Shown piece after piece: positions 1 through 12,089 of a DNA stretch of 64,000 bases. How positions within the stretch are numbered: position 1 is the first letter of the stretch; each line of letters opens with the position of its first letter. The DNA comes from Apoda limacodes (lineage: Eukaryota > Arthropoda > Insecta > Lepidoptera > Limacodidae), in assembly GCA_946406115.1 (NCBI GenBank), contig OX291542.1, forward strand, positions 21,773,321 to 21,837,320. The letters are read 5' to 3'. The translations under genes were made by a program, and so were the position numbers. Below the pieces are notes generated by a model. That model did not search any database, was not told the DNA's origin, and saw nothing but the letters and a program-made list of their open reading frames with translations.

Positions 1-129
1 TCGAAAGCTCCCATCGAAATAGGTTTCTTAGAGGGTATCAACCACATAGTTCATCTAGTTTCAAATAAAATTGGTTTTTGAACATTAAAATTCTAATCAC
101 TAAATATTCAAGCAAGGTTGGCTTTTATA

Positions 130-385
130 AAATATGTTGTATCTGGAAGACGTCAAGTGGTAAAAATAATAGTATTACTACTCGCCAATAGATGTTAGGA
201 AGAGTCTAGTTTTTCAGTTTATCATTGTCTAAAAACACGGATAAAACGAGATTTTTTAAAAATAAAACCTAACTAGATCGATTTATCGCCCCCAAAACCC
301 ACTGCATAATTAATTTCATAAAAATCATTGGAGCCGTTCCCGAAATTCAGATTATATATCTACATATATACAACAAGTGCTCGTT
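130..385 (+). repeat. Interspersed repeat, copy 1 (partner at 56.1 kb)
   Basis: This block matches, in inverted orientation, the block at about 56110-56345. Shared stretches include GTAAAAATAATAGTATTA, AACACGGATAAAACGA, TAGATCGATTTAT and TTGGAGCCGTT, in the same order. It ends in an AT-rich run with ATATATACA. Two diverged dispersed copies in one window point to an interspersed repeat of SINE or short LINE-tail type. I do not recognise a coding part or termini, so the class is open. Confidence 0.7.
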
Positions 386-1757
386 TAAAGGTATTAGATA
401 AAATATAAATGGTTTTATTTGGCCATCCTATAAATTGTAACGAGCAATCACTGTTAAAAGCTTTGAAAGATTAAAATTAAAGGCATTAGGAGCTTCATAA
501 TTGATTGATTGAAGTCAGATTGAACATTTCAATTTACTTTATTAATCTTTATAATGATCGTTGAAAATTCATTAGCTAACTGTTATTTTTTTTTTCATTT
601 AAGTAGACCTGATTTTTGACGCTTAATTAAATTTTTCCAAGAGCTGAGTTTATACACTTTGTCGAAATCATTAAAGGTAGAAAAGCCAGTAACTATTTTG
701 TTTCTATTTGATGCATTTTTGTTAAATTTTAGTTTATCATTGAATACAGCTAAATAAGCTAAATATATTCATAGCCCTTTTTCTGAAGTTAGTCTTCGAA
801 TATTATTTTTATACCTGTTTTCTTCCATTGCTATCAGGGCCGCGCCTTACGCACGAAACGAACGCAGCCTCTTGGTTTCTGGCAATACTGTGTGGTGGTC
901 GTTAGTCTGCAAAATTATTAACCTATGATAAATCTTTGTGAAAATATGTTATGTTTTGTTGTTATTTTTGCTTATACACAGGATTAGTACTGCTTTGCAA
1001 TAAACATTACTTTGTAAAAGTGCCAATAATTGTCAAGGAAGGATCAAACTTAGGTACTTAAGGACGAACAATTTTTAATTATTAGTTGTAGAACTTGTCC
1101 CTACATTTTATATCCTCTCTCAGTTTAAGCTGTAATTTAGAGCTACCTTTAGTCCACTTAGAAGAGAGGATAGACAGACGTGGTCCATGTAAGTACAACA
1201 ATACAACCTGAGGTAAGTCGCCTTGTAGTTAAATATGGGTTGAACTGTACCTGTCATCATTGAAAAAACAATACTGATATTATATTTACTATACTTATAC
1301 CTATACTTTTTTCCAATCATTTTTAAATTCACTAGCGATTTACACATGTATGTCAGTTTCATTTAGTTAATTGGTCAGAAACTACCTAATCATAAAATGT
1401 TTAAATTATTTAATTAGGTTTTTCTAATAAACCTAAAAATAAATATAATTATCTGATCTAGTTAGGTTTAATTATTAGGGTAATTAGCCCCCGTGTGGAC
1501 TGAGGCTCCAACAGTGGAGACGATGATATAGGAGAGAAGTTACCGACCAAGTTTTCCTGTTGTACCTACCTACATATCAAATTTGTTCTTATCTAAACTT
1601 GATTTTTGGCACTATTGTTTTGCCCTTTTTTGGCACATTGCCAACCTAGCAATGTTTTCATACTGTTTAAAACTAGTCTTTTTACTGGGTTGGCGTACAC
1701 AAAAAACTAACATTATTTCTTAAGTAGATTTGAGGTCAAATTAGTTTTCTTTTGTTA
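386..1757. other. AT-rich stretch without recognised features
   Basis: Mostly AT-rich sequence with short poly-T runs. The only compositional break is a short CG-richer patch near 838-900. Open frames here are short and lack protein-like composition, including an 80-residue minus-strand frame at 1120-1362. I see no repeat ends, RNA genes or homology I can name. Confidence 0.6.
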
Positions 1758-2165
1758 ACCGACTTCAAAAAAAGGAGGAGGTTCTTAATTTGTCGAAATC
1801 TTTTTTTTTATGTAAGTTACCCGATTTCTCGAAGACGCCTGGACCGATTCGAGGAATTCTGTTTTTATTCATAAGGTTAAGGTCCCCTATTATTAAAATG
1901 AATTTAAAACTAAAACCTTTGAGAAAAAAAAATTATGTTAATTTGGAACAGGTGAAATGCCTTTTATGTTGATGATTGTATAATTTTTTGTTACAAGTAT
2001 AGAGATGTTTTTAGTGTGTAAGAAAAAAAAAGCAATTCGTCGCTCAAAAGAAAAAAATAAAAACTTTTTAACAAAATAAACAACCGGCTTCAAAAAGATG
2101 CACTAAAAGGTAAAAATAATCACTAATTTCTAAAAAATCTGATTTGTATTACAGTTTGAAGTTTT
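1758..2165 (+). repeat. 'CCGACTTCAAAAA' repeat, copy 1
   Basis: Starts with ACCGACTTCAAAAAAAGG and carries downstream landmarks shared, in the same order, with 12498-12850: TTTTATGTTGAT.ATTGTATAA, a TTTTTAGTGT.GA block, AATTCGTC.CTCAAAAG, and CAACCGGCTTCAAAAAGA followed by TGCAC. This is a common style of dispersed repeat in moth genomes. The two 'CGGCTTCAAAAA' motifs at its two ends lie in the same orientation. No coding capacity was seen. Confidence 0.7.
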
Positions 2166-2449
2166 GTTAAAAAGTTTTTATTTAATAGCGGTTATATTCA
2201 CTGTCCATACTTTGTTTTTAAATATTTGTGTTAAAGTTAAGTTTAGTTAAATAGTTCACTATTTCTTGTTAATTTATATAAAATTGCCACATCTAGAACT
2301 GTTTGGACTGGTGGCTTATGTTGTTTAACAACGGCTGCAGCCTTCATTACAAGGCCGGACTAAAATGATGCCCCACTTCTGAGGTATGAGCAGCTGAGTG
2401 GTAGAATGAACGCCATTTGAAATGCTTATGAGCAAGCCATTGTGGGCTT

Positions 2450-3420
2450 GAAGGAAGAGGATGTTCTAAGCTTACCACACTTTGCACAAGAATTAGGACC
2501 TTTGTGACCAGATATTTGTTTGGGTTGCACAGATTCATCGGACTGAGGCTAAGACCGTTAAGTGCTTTTGGGAAGCAAAAGACCCTCCTGCAAACCGTAG
2601 GTCGGACCCGGCTGATGAAGAGTATCAGGCCCTTTTTGTGAATAATATCGGTCGATTTTCGACTGGTAAATTCTTGACTCGGCTTCCCTTCTTGCCAAAC
2701 CGACCTGCCCTCGGCCACTCCAGGATGATAGCCGAAAAACGGTAAATTTCCATGGAGAGGCGTATGAGGCGCTACATTATCGTTCGGCAGAAGTATTTGG
2801 AGTTCATGCAGGCGTAGCAAGCTTTATCCCATATGTCTGTTTATGACCTTGACTTGACAAGGGAGGAACACTTCTTAATTTCTCACCATACGGTCTTTAA
2901 AGTGGGGAAAATCAGAGTTGTTTTCGATGGTTCAGTTCCTAGTTCAAATGGTGTGTTCCTTAATCAGTATCTTCACTCGGAACCCAAATTGCACCGGGAT
3001 ATTCATGACGTCCTGATAAATTTTCGGAGAAATTAGTTCTGGTCACTGATATCCGTATGATGTTTCGTCAGACGGTGATTTATAAGGAAGATAGCAGGCA
3101 TCAATCGATTCTTTGGGAAAAAGATCCTGCGTTATCTACGACCATCTTTGCATTAATCACCAATACCTACGGTCTTATTGATAAGGGGCATGTTCACTTC
3201 CTTCGCGCTGCTTCTGTTTTGTCTAGCGACGTCTACGTTGACGATATCTTCTCGGGGACACTACGATTGAGGAGGCATTGATTCTCCGCGATAAGTTAAT
3301 TGGAATCCTCCATACCAGCGGATATGAGCTAAGGAAATGAATATCGATCTCTCCTGATCTTCTTGGTTTCGGTTTATGGGTGTAGGATTTAACGGCAACT
3401 CCTCAATTATAGAAAAAAAA
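2450..3420 (+). pseudogene. Decayed BEL/Pao retrotransposon pol (RT) remnant
   Basis: A broken pol region readable only by changing frames. In order: a pre-RT segment with NNIGRFSTG..LTRLPFLP.RPALG (about 2640-2720), typical of BEL/Pao pol upstream of RT; an RT segment at 2833-3036 with ISHH and RVVFDGS, then SLNQ-like and PKLHRDIHD; then DIRMMFRQT (about 3044-3071); and the catalytic YVDDI at about 3234-3248, followed by GT.TIEEALILRDKLIGILHTSGYELRKW-like sequence to about 3345. Frameshifts, an internal deletion before YVDD and stop codons make it non-functional. No protease, RNase H, integrase or LTRs were found nearby. It is an old fragment, not a live gene. Confidence 0.88.
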
Positions 3421-3439
3421 ACGAAGACTCCTTTCCCGG

Positions 3440-3520
3440 GACTCAAACTATCTCAATGCCAAATTTTATCTTAATCGGTACAGCGGTTTACTTTCGTATT
3501 TATAATATTAGTGTGGATAC
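3440..3520 (-). mobile_element. Helitron 5'-end fragment
   Basis: Reads, in reverse, as the terminal block TCCACACTAATATTATAAAT followed by CGAAAG, which matches the 5' end seen in other Helitron-like copies here (23531, 55968). It abuts the Pao remnant. No 3' CTAG end is visible close by, so it is truncated. Confidence 0.5.
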
Positions 3521-4976
3521 GTTTATTTTTTAACCAAGCTTAAACCAACGAAAGCACAAACAATATTGGTAAAAGGTATATAATCTATCGCTCTTAAAGT
3601 GAGCCAGTGGAAAAAGTAAACATTGCTTTTCCATGAAAAAATAAACACGAGCAACCCAATAAGGAAATAGATGGTTATAAAAGCATCCTGCTACTAATTC
3701 GAGCACCCTTAGGCTTCAGATCACGTTTGCTTTGAAGTCCTTAGCAGAGATAATCTGCTGTAATTGCAGACCCTTTTTTGTACAGCCTCAGAATATGGCC
3801 TCGTAATACGGTCCTTAATTCACTGGACGATTTTTCTTTTTAGGATTCCGTATTCAAATAACAAAATGAGAAACCCTTATAGTTTATTTATGGCCTTATA
3901 TCAGTCTTATTATCAGCCAACTTACTGACCCTACATTTTACTGGGGCTCGTGTAGACACACTGAAAACGGGACACGGACGGTGCAATTAGTACGTCCTGC
4001 AATGTGTGATAAGATACTTTTCGTCTTATACAGTTCCAACGGGAATATATCCAGTAAATCAATGGGTAAGAAAACCATTGCGATGACCGAATTTAGCGCA
4101 GCCTGAAGCTAGTGATAAATAAATTTGTTTGAAACTACTGTTAGAATTTTGTCTTTACAATTTGAAAAGAATCAGTCAGTATTATATTTAATTTTTCAGC
4201 TTGTAAACTTTGGAGACAATTTTATACTATGTATTCCTACCGAATAGTCTTAAATTTGGCACTATAATCCCCCTTACCATAAGACAAAGGAATTTATCAT
4301 ACAAATTTTTCTAAGCGTTTGCATATATAATGTTTAATTCAATGATTTTGAGCTGAAACTATTTTTGATAATGTGAAATTCTTTTTGAGATAATTATTGC
4401 AACTTACTGATAAAAGATATACGAGTAACGTGTATGGTGCTAAATAAGCACCAACCTGCGAGCTTTTGCGTTTGTGCCATATTTCTTCTAGTACCAAAAC
4501 CTACACTTTTGCAAAGTCAAGCCCCGACTTTAAAAAGATAAAGAGAAGGTCTAAATTGTCACCTTCTTTCATCTAACTTGACTGGAGCATATATATGCTA
4601 GATAAGCACCTTTTATCATCCGTGAATTTCATGAAATCCTGCCTGACGTATAAATGGCATCCTCTTTGTTATCAATGCGCAAAGGGAATCCCGGTATATT
4701 TTGCTGTCACCATTGAAATCCATCCATTCCATCGCATGCTCGCTTACTGCCATTGTGGATTCTGACAACTTTTGTATAAAATACCTACTTACGTTTCCCA
4801 GTGGCCAAAAAATGATTCCAACTTCAAAACTCTCGTAAAAATAAACTCAGTGACACCCATAGGGAGGTAAAGCCGAAATACACAATAACACACACAATTC
4901 TTATTTTATATACTCAATAAATAATAGCGAACCCCAAAAAAGAAAGCACATTTAAAACAACAAATAATAAGTTTAG
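3521..4976. other. Unassigned stretch with small repeat scraps
   Basis: No gene recognised. Around 3840-3890 there is a scrap resembling the GGTTCCGTA...AACCCTTATAG family of dispersed repeats. The rest has no long frames, tandem structure or recognisable termini. Confidence 0.5.
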
Positions 4977-5133
4977 AAAAAACCACACTAGTGCGAGTCT
5001 GGCTCACGTACCGAGGGTTCCGTAAAAACGTATTATATGTTGATAGTTCTTCCATCATAAGATCAAGTCTCACAGACTTCTGCTTGAATTATTATCATTT
5101 TTAAATCTTTTCCTATATTTGTGATAGTATAGG

Positions 5134-7012
5134 ATCCCGATATACAACGACCTTCACCGAGATGTTTATTTGATGAAACGTATTTTATATTTAATTTAAC
5201 ATGTCAATAAAAAAATTGCATATGGGTTGCCAAACAAATTTCAGTCCAGGATATGATTAAATAAAAATTAAAAAAAAAAATTTTTTTAAACATTTCACCG
5301 GTTTGTTTATTAGACAAATTGTATACCAATCGAAAGTATGAAGCCCATAGAATATGCAAACGTTAGGTTGCCTATTTTCCGGTCACAACTCTCGGGTAGC
5401 CAGGTGTAAACAGGTAAATCGATACTAGCATTTTGCACCGGTCTGATTATTGAATTAAAATTAAATGAAAATAAAGATTATTTTATAATGAACACGGTGG
5501 TATAGGGTTGCCATTTAAAAATCAGTCCCGAATTCCGGTTGTCGAATTTTGAAAAGTGAAATATTGCTGCGAGTTAATATGTGCGATAGAAAAGGATACA
5601 ACATAGTAGCTGTTTCAAGTCCGTCCATTTAAAGAAAGAGAGTGCGCGTGCTATTTGTTCTTGAAAATGAAAAGGATAGCGATAGACTCGTATATTATGT
5701 TGTGTATCATTTTAGAGTAGTTTATTATTAAAATAGAGGAATAGTTATTTCATTTTTGTTATCAATTAATTAGTTATGTGTGTATATATTTTATGTGACA
5801 CTAAAATATATATACATTTTTAGTAAAAACGAAGGTTATAGTAATACATATGTAATACTAACCTTGCAAATTTTATCTTTATTATCAGAAGACAAAATAA
5901 AAAACAACAATTAAAAAAAAACTTCTGTTTATTGTAAAAAATAAAAACATTTTTTGTTTATTTTCATTACGAAAATAGTTCTAGATTTTCTGAATTAATG
6001 ATGTCCAGCATGGTGGTATGGAGTTAGAGTCGAAGCCTTTTATTTTTTTTAAAAACTGCTCGCTGTCTTCTTTGGCAGATTAATTTTTCATAAAAATGCG
6101 ATATCTCTGTTCTTGCTAACCGCACATATACATACTAGCCGTAAATACTTGAACGGTCTTCATTTTTTCATCAATTAAAATATCAGCAGCATCTGTTAAT
6201 GATGCAAAATTTTGATATTTTTCATTTTTCGAAAATAGCTGAAAAGGTTTAACTTTTCTATTATTATAAAATGCTGCCGTGTTATATTTATTATTCAAAA
6301 CGGTCACTTTTTTATAACACGTGGTATTATGTCCTACAAATTGAAGTGACGCACTGGGTAGCTCAACAACATTCTATTTAAAGTTTTTCTTTTACGAAAA
6401 GCTAACTTTAAAACACAGTTTTTAAAAGGTTCATCATTAAAATTAATTCCATCATCACTCACGCATGCGTACTCTCTTTCTTTAAATGGACGGATTTCAA
6501 ACAGCTACTATACTGTGTCCTCTTCTATCGCATGGGATGGCCGGTTGGGACCTCTCAGTCGCACATATTCATTCGTAGCAATATTTTACTTTTAAAATTC
6601 GACAACCGGAATTCGGGACTGATTTTTAACTGGCACCCCGTTACCACCGTGTTCATAATAAAATAATCTTTATTTTCGTTTAATTTTAATTCAATAATCA
6701 GACCGGTGCAAATGCTAGTATCGATTTACCTATTTATACCTGGCTACCCGAGAGTTGTGACTGGAAAAAAAATAGGCAACCTAACGTTTGCATATTCTAT
6801 GGGCTTCATACTTTCGATTGGTACAGAATTTGTCTAATAATCAAACCGGTGAAATGTTTAAAAAAAAAATATTTTTTATTTTTAATTAATCATATTCTGG
6901 ACTGAAATTTGTTAGGCAACCCATATGGAATATATTTATTGACATGTTAAATTAAATATAAAATACATTTCATCAAATAAACATCTCGGTGAAGGTCGTT
7001 GTATATCGGGAT
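5134..7012. mobile_element. Element with ~0.5-kb inverted terminal repeats, unclassified
   Basis: The left arm (about 5134-5655) and right arm (about 6462-7012) are inverted copies of one another along their full length. They start and end in GATCCCGATATACAACGACC / GGTCGTTGTATATCGGGATC. Further landmarks present in both arms include CCATAGAATATGCAAACG, TCGATACTAGCATTTGCACC-like sequence, GACAACCGGAATTCGGGACT and GTCCGTCCATTTAAAGAAAG. The right arm has an extra ~25 bp near 6533-6560. The ~800-bp centre carries a coding fossil on the minus strand. No clear target duplication was found. Very long inverted arms are known in several cut-and-paste superfamilies, and I cannot assign one. Confidence 0.85.
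6000..6310 (-). pseudogene. Coding remnant in the centre of the long-arm element
   Basis: Minus-strand reading gives a 63-residue segment with VKPFQLFSKNEKYQ, then ILIDEKMKTVQVFTASMYMC (6116-6307). After a stop and frame changes comes IFMKN.SAKEDSEQFLKK and, near 6000-6020, SIPPCWTSLIQKI. A block of 'F..NEKYQ', 'FT..MY' and 'LPPC...L.QK' in this order resembles a large family of uncharacterised animal proteins often found near repeats, from memory only. The part is too short and broken to be a gene. It probably represents what is left of the element's own protein. Confidence 0.4.
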
Positions 7013-7575
7013 CTTAAACTCGTATGATGTAACATCTTGCTTCTTACCAAATTTCATGGTCAACTGTAAGTACCCTATAGGTTTTGATTTCTTTGTGTCA
7101 CAATATGCGACAAAAATTACCGTATTTTGGGTATATTTTAGCATTGACTTAGAATCTGGATTTTTTAACAACTTTAAGTTACCGTAGTTACCTCCTCGCG
7201 TTCTTGAGTAAAAGGGGTTGTAAAAGAGACAGTCAACCGTTTTTTAATTACTTATTAATGAATTTTGTGATTTAACGCTTTGCTTTTTGTCAAATTTTAT
7301 GATTTAAGACAGAGGAAAGTACCCCAATGATTGTGATTTATTTGTGAATGCCGAAATATGCAAAAAAATGGCCGTATTTTTATTGCGTTGGCTTAGAAGC
7401 TTCAGTTTTTTCCAGCTTCAAATGCCCGCAGACCTTAGTATTTGATATTAATAAACAACTTAATACTTTCACGCGTTTCTGCGAAAAAGTCTTGACAGAC
7501 AGACAGACTGTTAACAAAGTGATCCAATAAGGCTTTCTTTTATTTCTTTTGAGGTATGGAACCCTAAAAGATAAA

Positions 7576-8368
7576 AAACCAACCCGTACATACTTAATTA
7601 ATATCTAATTAAGAGGCCATTGATTAATTATATTTTTTTTAAATTCATTAAAAGAACAAGTAAATAAGTTGAGTCCAGGATTTTGACTGACAATACTATT
7701 CATTAGGCACAGCACTCGAGGAACTGGTGCTTTTCATCCCAGTGCAGTCCTACTCACGGTCTCTGCGAACAGAAGATATAATTTTAAAGAATATATTATG
7801 TATAAAGAGTATATTATAATGTGAGACACCTAAAATATGTGCAAACACAACTAACAGTGAACTCAAATAAATGTATAAGAGTCTAAGAGTACGCAGCAAA
7901 ACAATACATATCTAATTTATTAGTTTTCTGAACTGTTTCCGAAGTAGGTCAAGCAAATAAAAACACAACGAACAAGATTCTTTATTTCAATTAATCCTGG
8001 CTTAGTACACTTAGTTCTTCACTTGTTATTTTATTGCAAAACTTCTTTCTTTCCCATCTTCATATCACAGATCGTCTAATAGTCGTAAACTATTTATATT
8101 CATAGCATTTTTTTTATTATTTTCTTTTTATTTTCCGTTTCTTAGTGGTTATGTTAATAAATGACTTTTTTCGTTAGTCTTCTGTGTTGTTAACAATAAA
8201 ATTGTAACTTTAACTTTATGTTAAACAAGGGACACGAATGTAATCGCCTCAGTTACTGTCCACACAGTTCTCTGTCTGCCACAAACGTTGTACAGTTTAC
8301 TAGCATTTTCCCTAAACTTTGTCTGCGTGCATGGACTTTGAAAAAAGAACACTTTAAACTGTTTTACA
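7576..8368. other. Unassigned AT-rich stretch
   Basis: No coding, RNA or repeat signature recognised. There is a slightly more GC-rich patch at 7690-7770. Poly-T and simple AT tracts dominate the remainder. Confidence 0.5.
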
Positions 8369-8500
8369 CAAAACAAAATGACGCCTTTTTTTACCGGAGG
8401 AAGGAAGCTAGTAAAAGCTTTCATTCCGAGGGTAAGGAAAGCCATTTTGTTCTCGGTGCAAACGATAGATTTTCTACTACCTGAAAGACAGATCCTATTT
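8369..8500 (+). repeat. Dispersed repeat A, copy 1 (partner at 61.04 kb)
   Basis: Aligns by eye with 61044-61165: AATGACGC.TTTTTCTTA-like start, GGAAGCT..AAAG, TT.CTCCGAGG/TTCCGAGG, GGTAAG.AAA.CATTTT, CTCGGT.C.AACG and a final CT.CCT.AAG. Overlapping frames in all phases (8218-8581) are short and not protein-like, so I treat it as a non-coding repeat. Confidence 0.6.
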
Positions 8501-9842
8501 AATCATCATAATCACTTTATAAAAATCGCCATATTTTCAATGTTCTTCCGCCGTAGCGAGATAAAACTATTTTGTGGCTGAGTAATACAATCAAAGTAAT
8601 ACACTCTTCTTTTCATAACCCTCGATGCAAAAAAGGAATAAAGACGTTTTTAGATACAGCTCATGAACATACTCGTATAACATTTGCGACAGACATTTGG
8701 GGGGAGGAGGGGGAATTCGCATGAGATCGATGCTAAAGTTCTTTAGTTTCCGTTATTTAAAAGGAGTTAACACTAACCCCCTAGCGTCACTTACCCGCAA
8801 TGTCCTTACGTTATTGTGTTTAAAACTTTCTACCTATTTTTTTAATTTTTCTCAACAGTTGCAAAAATAAGCTTTTCTGGCCATATTGTATATAAAAAAA
8901 AACAAAAAATTCATTGCCAAAATTTGCCTCCTAATAAAATAAAATGTGTAAAAAAGATTTTTCCAATACGCACAATGGGATTAGGATGCATCATTCACTC
9001 GTACTAACAATTAATATTCCATGGGCCAGCTAGCCAAATTTATGGAAATGGTATAATTAGGGGGTACTGAGTTTCCTTTTGACCATAGGTTTATTAGGAT
9101 GTAAGAAACCGTAATTGCCATCTCAAAATATTAGCTATTAAAAATGGCAGCAAATCTAGGAAGCGGTTGTAGAGTTTTCTTAAATAGTCTGTATTTCGAG
9201 ATTAATTGGCCCGATTAAAATTAAGTTCTAAATGTGTGCTTAAGATTCTGGTATTATTACTTTTTCAATAAAACCAACCGTGAATTAGTTATTAAAGAAA
9301 TATTAAAAAAAATCCGACTTTTTGGAAAACATTCAATCGAGATTTTACAAAACATGTTGCACATTAGAAAAACGAGCTTAATGCAAAATTTGTATTGTGA
9401 TAAATTATCTTTAATTAGATTTATTACATGTATGGGTCTTATAGCTAAAAACACGTGCATACATTAACTTGAGTTTATTCCCATAAAAATTCACCGTTTC
9501 TAAATAACTGCAAAAAAATAACTAACGCTTAAAAATCATCAGATTGAAGATTTTTCGTTTCCAAAATAAATCCGTGACGGTTTATTATTAATTGTAGCAT
9601 AGTTTCTAATAAAAGAATAATAAAATAAATATAATACTTTTTTTTTGTATATTGATTATTTATTTAACAACATGTTTAAAGAGAGACGGAAACTAATTTA
9701 AGATGTCTTCTTTTATATATAGTTAGCATTAATATTAATGGTTATAATAGTAATAGTAAAAATAATTATAGTTTTATTTTGTTGCATGTAAAAACTAGTA
9801 GTTTAGTTTAAATAAGACTTTGTGACAGTAAAACTGAGTTAA
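8501..9842. other. Unassigned stretch
   Basis: Contains a G-rich patch (about 8699-8714, GGGGGGAGGAGGGGG) and long AT-rich runs. Opposed 67-77 residue frames at 9234-9467 mirror each other and look like chance. No repeat or gene recognised. Confidence 0.5.
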
Positions 9843-10080
9843 ATTACTTCTTGGACAGTGTTCTATAATGCTGCAGTAATAAGAAACTTTGAGCCTATTA
9901 CTAAACTGCGTGATATACCGGATGGACTTTTACGTACTGTGAAATACCACCGCAAATATCAAGTCTTAAAGAAAATAAGAGATAGAAACTTCATCTTATC
10001 AAGTTTCTACAGAAAGTAAAACTTTATGGACATCATTAGCGCCAGAGAAACGATTAAAGCGGTCACAATCAGATTTCAGA
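9843..10080 (+). pseudogene. Weak protein-like remnant
   Basis: One frame reads FEPITKLRDIPDGLL followed by RTVKYHRKYQ..KKIRDRNFILSSFYRK before stopping. The pattern 'RDIP..L...VKYHRK' resembles the 'YH..CY' part of the uncharacterised repeat-associated protein family mentioned at 6.0-6.3 kb, again from memory. The segment is short, lacks the expected cysteine, and has no visible element ends. Confidence 0.25.
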
Positions 10081-10095
10081 CTCAAAACAATGCAT

Positions 10096-10098
<3 letters not shown>

Positions 10099-10129
<31 letters not shown>
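10099..10129. repeat. (CA)n microsatellite
   Basis: About 15 perfect CA dinucleotides. It lies directly downstream, in minus-strand sense, of the Penelope-like RT fossil. Confidence 0.97.
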
Positions 10130-10131
<2 letters not shown>

Positions 10132-10139
10132 CTAATATA

Positions 10140-10640
10140 CACACCTAACCTGGTAAATGTTCTGCTTTGCACAGGTTATGTGCAAGATTGGTTAATGAGG
10201 CGACTACTCAAGCTAGGTGACATGAGTGATTTTAAGACGTGGCATGTAAATACCTATCAGTGTGTGTTGGTTTTCTATAAACTGAATGACTCAAAGAACC
10301 ACCAGCACAAACTTTAATTTGGACATCCAAAAATGTTGTATTTCGATGCCGTTCCATCTCAAAAGTAAACTTCGTTTTGTTATAAACGGAGTTGAGATGT
10401 GCTAATTACTCTTCCACCTCTCCAAGTCCCCGCTCCAATAGCGCAAACACATCATCGACGTACCTTTTCCATATTTTAATGGCACGTGGCGCGATGGATG
10501 CGGCTTGTTGCTCAAGTTTCTCCATCCAAATATTAGCAACCACAGAGGCATGGCAGGCTATGGTAAAAAGGAAAATTAGCACCTCCGAATTATGTTAATA
10601 TCTTGGCTGGCCCATGGACTTTAAAGCAGCACAACCATTT
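10140..10640 (-). pseudogene. Penelope-like element reverse transcriptase remnant
   Basis: The minus strand carries a recognisable Penelope-type RT core: [13 protein letters not shown] (about 10530-10495), [18 protein letters not shown] with the catalytic YVDD (near 10460), [16 protein letters not shown], then FLDV. After a frame change come [20 protein letters not shown] and a 'LTN.AHNLC.AEHLP' block. This order is characteristic of Penelope-like elements: RT with 'WKRYVDD', the 'FLDV' turn, then '[11 protein letters not shown]'. The motif before VANIWMEK, normally a GSPLSP block, is degraded, and stops separate the parts. The GIY-YIG endonuclease domain is not visible. An ancient, inactive copy. 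Confidence 0.87.
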
Positions 10641-12089
10641 CGAGTTTTCACTTGCTTGAAATATGTATAGCAAGCGTCCCAGTGAAATTGGTTATTTTAA
10701 TATGCAGGCCACAGTTTGTATATGCTCAGTGAATGTTCGATCGTGTCAACTGCCGCCTTGCAGGGCTTTATTCTGTTATATCAGTATATTCTCCTACAAA
10801 TCTCTTATTTAAGCTCCAACGGTCATAGTAAATTTTAACGTTTATATGCGGTTTTTTATTTTATTTTGTCATAGTCAAAGGGGGGTTTGTCACATCAAAC
10901 CTGAACATTGATTACTTCTGGTAGTAAAACCCGGTTTCTTACAAACTATAACCTGACATTTAGGTTTGCGTATTATTTTATCTAGTTGTGCAATCTTATG
11001 TATTGACATAAACAATATATATATATATATATATTTGCGTATCTCGGAAACGGCGCTAGCGATTTAGATGACATTTTGCATTTAGATAGGGATTTGCTTT
11101 TTAAGTTTACCTATAAAGTTGTATTTTTTAAAAAAACGCGATTTTGAAAATGAAAAAAAAATTTGAAAAGATTTTTGAATTGAAATTATAATTTACAAAC
11201 ACTATTAATTTATAAATTACAACAGGTTTTTAATAATCGTGATTTTACTTAATGTCTATAATGTTACACAAATATGCTTGATTTATAATATAACTTGCTC
11301 TTTCTTTAGTTGGTTTTTTCACTGCGTGAGCGTGTACCTGTTGTCGTAAATTAATTGTTAATTTTTTTTTGTTTTTTGATTCCCATATAAGTTTCTATGT
11401 AACTGCTTCTCTGATGTTCATTTCATGATTTTGATACTAAGGCTATATTTTATTGATGTGCCGAAAAATATTAAGAAATATAAAAAAAAAATATAAATAA
11501 TTAATTAGTTTAATAGACGCTTAAGTTTTTTTACGGTTAAATACAGCTACTCGGTTCGAAAATTATAAAATAAAAAAATATAAACAAAATTTAAAAGGCA
11601 CATCTACTGCAGCGTTTCCCTGTAGGTGAAAACAAAAGTAAGTTGCAGAATCTGCTTTTTAATATTTCTTAAAAATTCATGAATATCTACTACATACTAC
11701 ACTATGCAGTAGGTATATTTTCTTAAGATACTTCTAGTTGAAATTAGATGACCAATTTATTATGTTAAGACAGTTTTATTACCACATAAGTGGTAGTTTC
11801 GTTTCACTGCAATTTTTTTTTTTATCGTCACTACTTTAGAGCTCCAATTTCGCGCCATTCACTGTAACAAATGAAGACAAATGGCTCTCAACAAAATAAT
11901 GTTGAACTTCTTATAAATTCATTTTCTTGAAAATAAGAGATCGCACAATGCCGCACATAATTTGAAATTTGAAAATAAAAGAATTAATTATATAAGGATA
12001 ATTTTGTTTTCTCGTGTGATTATTGTTTCTGCTTGTATGTTGTTTTTTTTACTCACTTTACTTGTTTTTTTTTTTATATTATGTACTTT
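10641..12089. other. Unassigned stretch with simple repeats
   Basis: Holds a (TA)n run at 11015-11034. It is followed by a phrase ATCTCGGAAACGGCGCTAGC...GATGACATTTTGCAT (11040-11085) that resembles a recurrent dispersed motif in moth repeats. The rest is AT-rich, with poly-A/T tracts and no coding or RNA signature. Confidence 0.5.

Larger units (their letters stand above)
4977..7575 (+). repeat. 'GTGCGAGTC...GGTACGGAACCCT' repeat, split by an insertion
   Basis: The left part (4977-5133) begins CACACTAGTGCGAGTCTGG..CCGAGGGTTCCGTA, and the right part (7013-7575) runs through ACCAAATTTCATGGTCAACTG, a GACAGACAGACAGAC tract and ends GAGGTATGGAACCCTAAAAG. The same two ends occur together, uninterrupted, at 36968-37230. 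The simplest reading is one older repeat copy split by the long-inverted-repeat element at 5134-7012. The right part may contain a partial second copy, since the ACCGTATTTT.GGTA/TTGACTTAGAA phrase occurs twice (about 7110 and 7365). Confidence 0.7.

Noticed and set aside
2347..2820. 157-residue minus-strand frame as a gene
   Set aside because: Antisense to the Pao pol remnant, whose plus-strand motifs explain the region.
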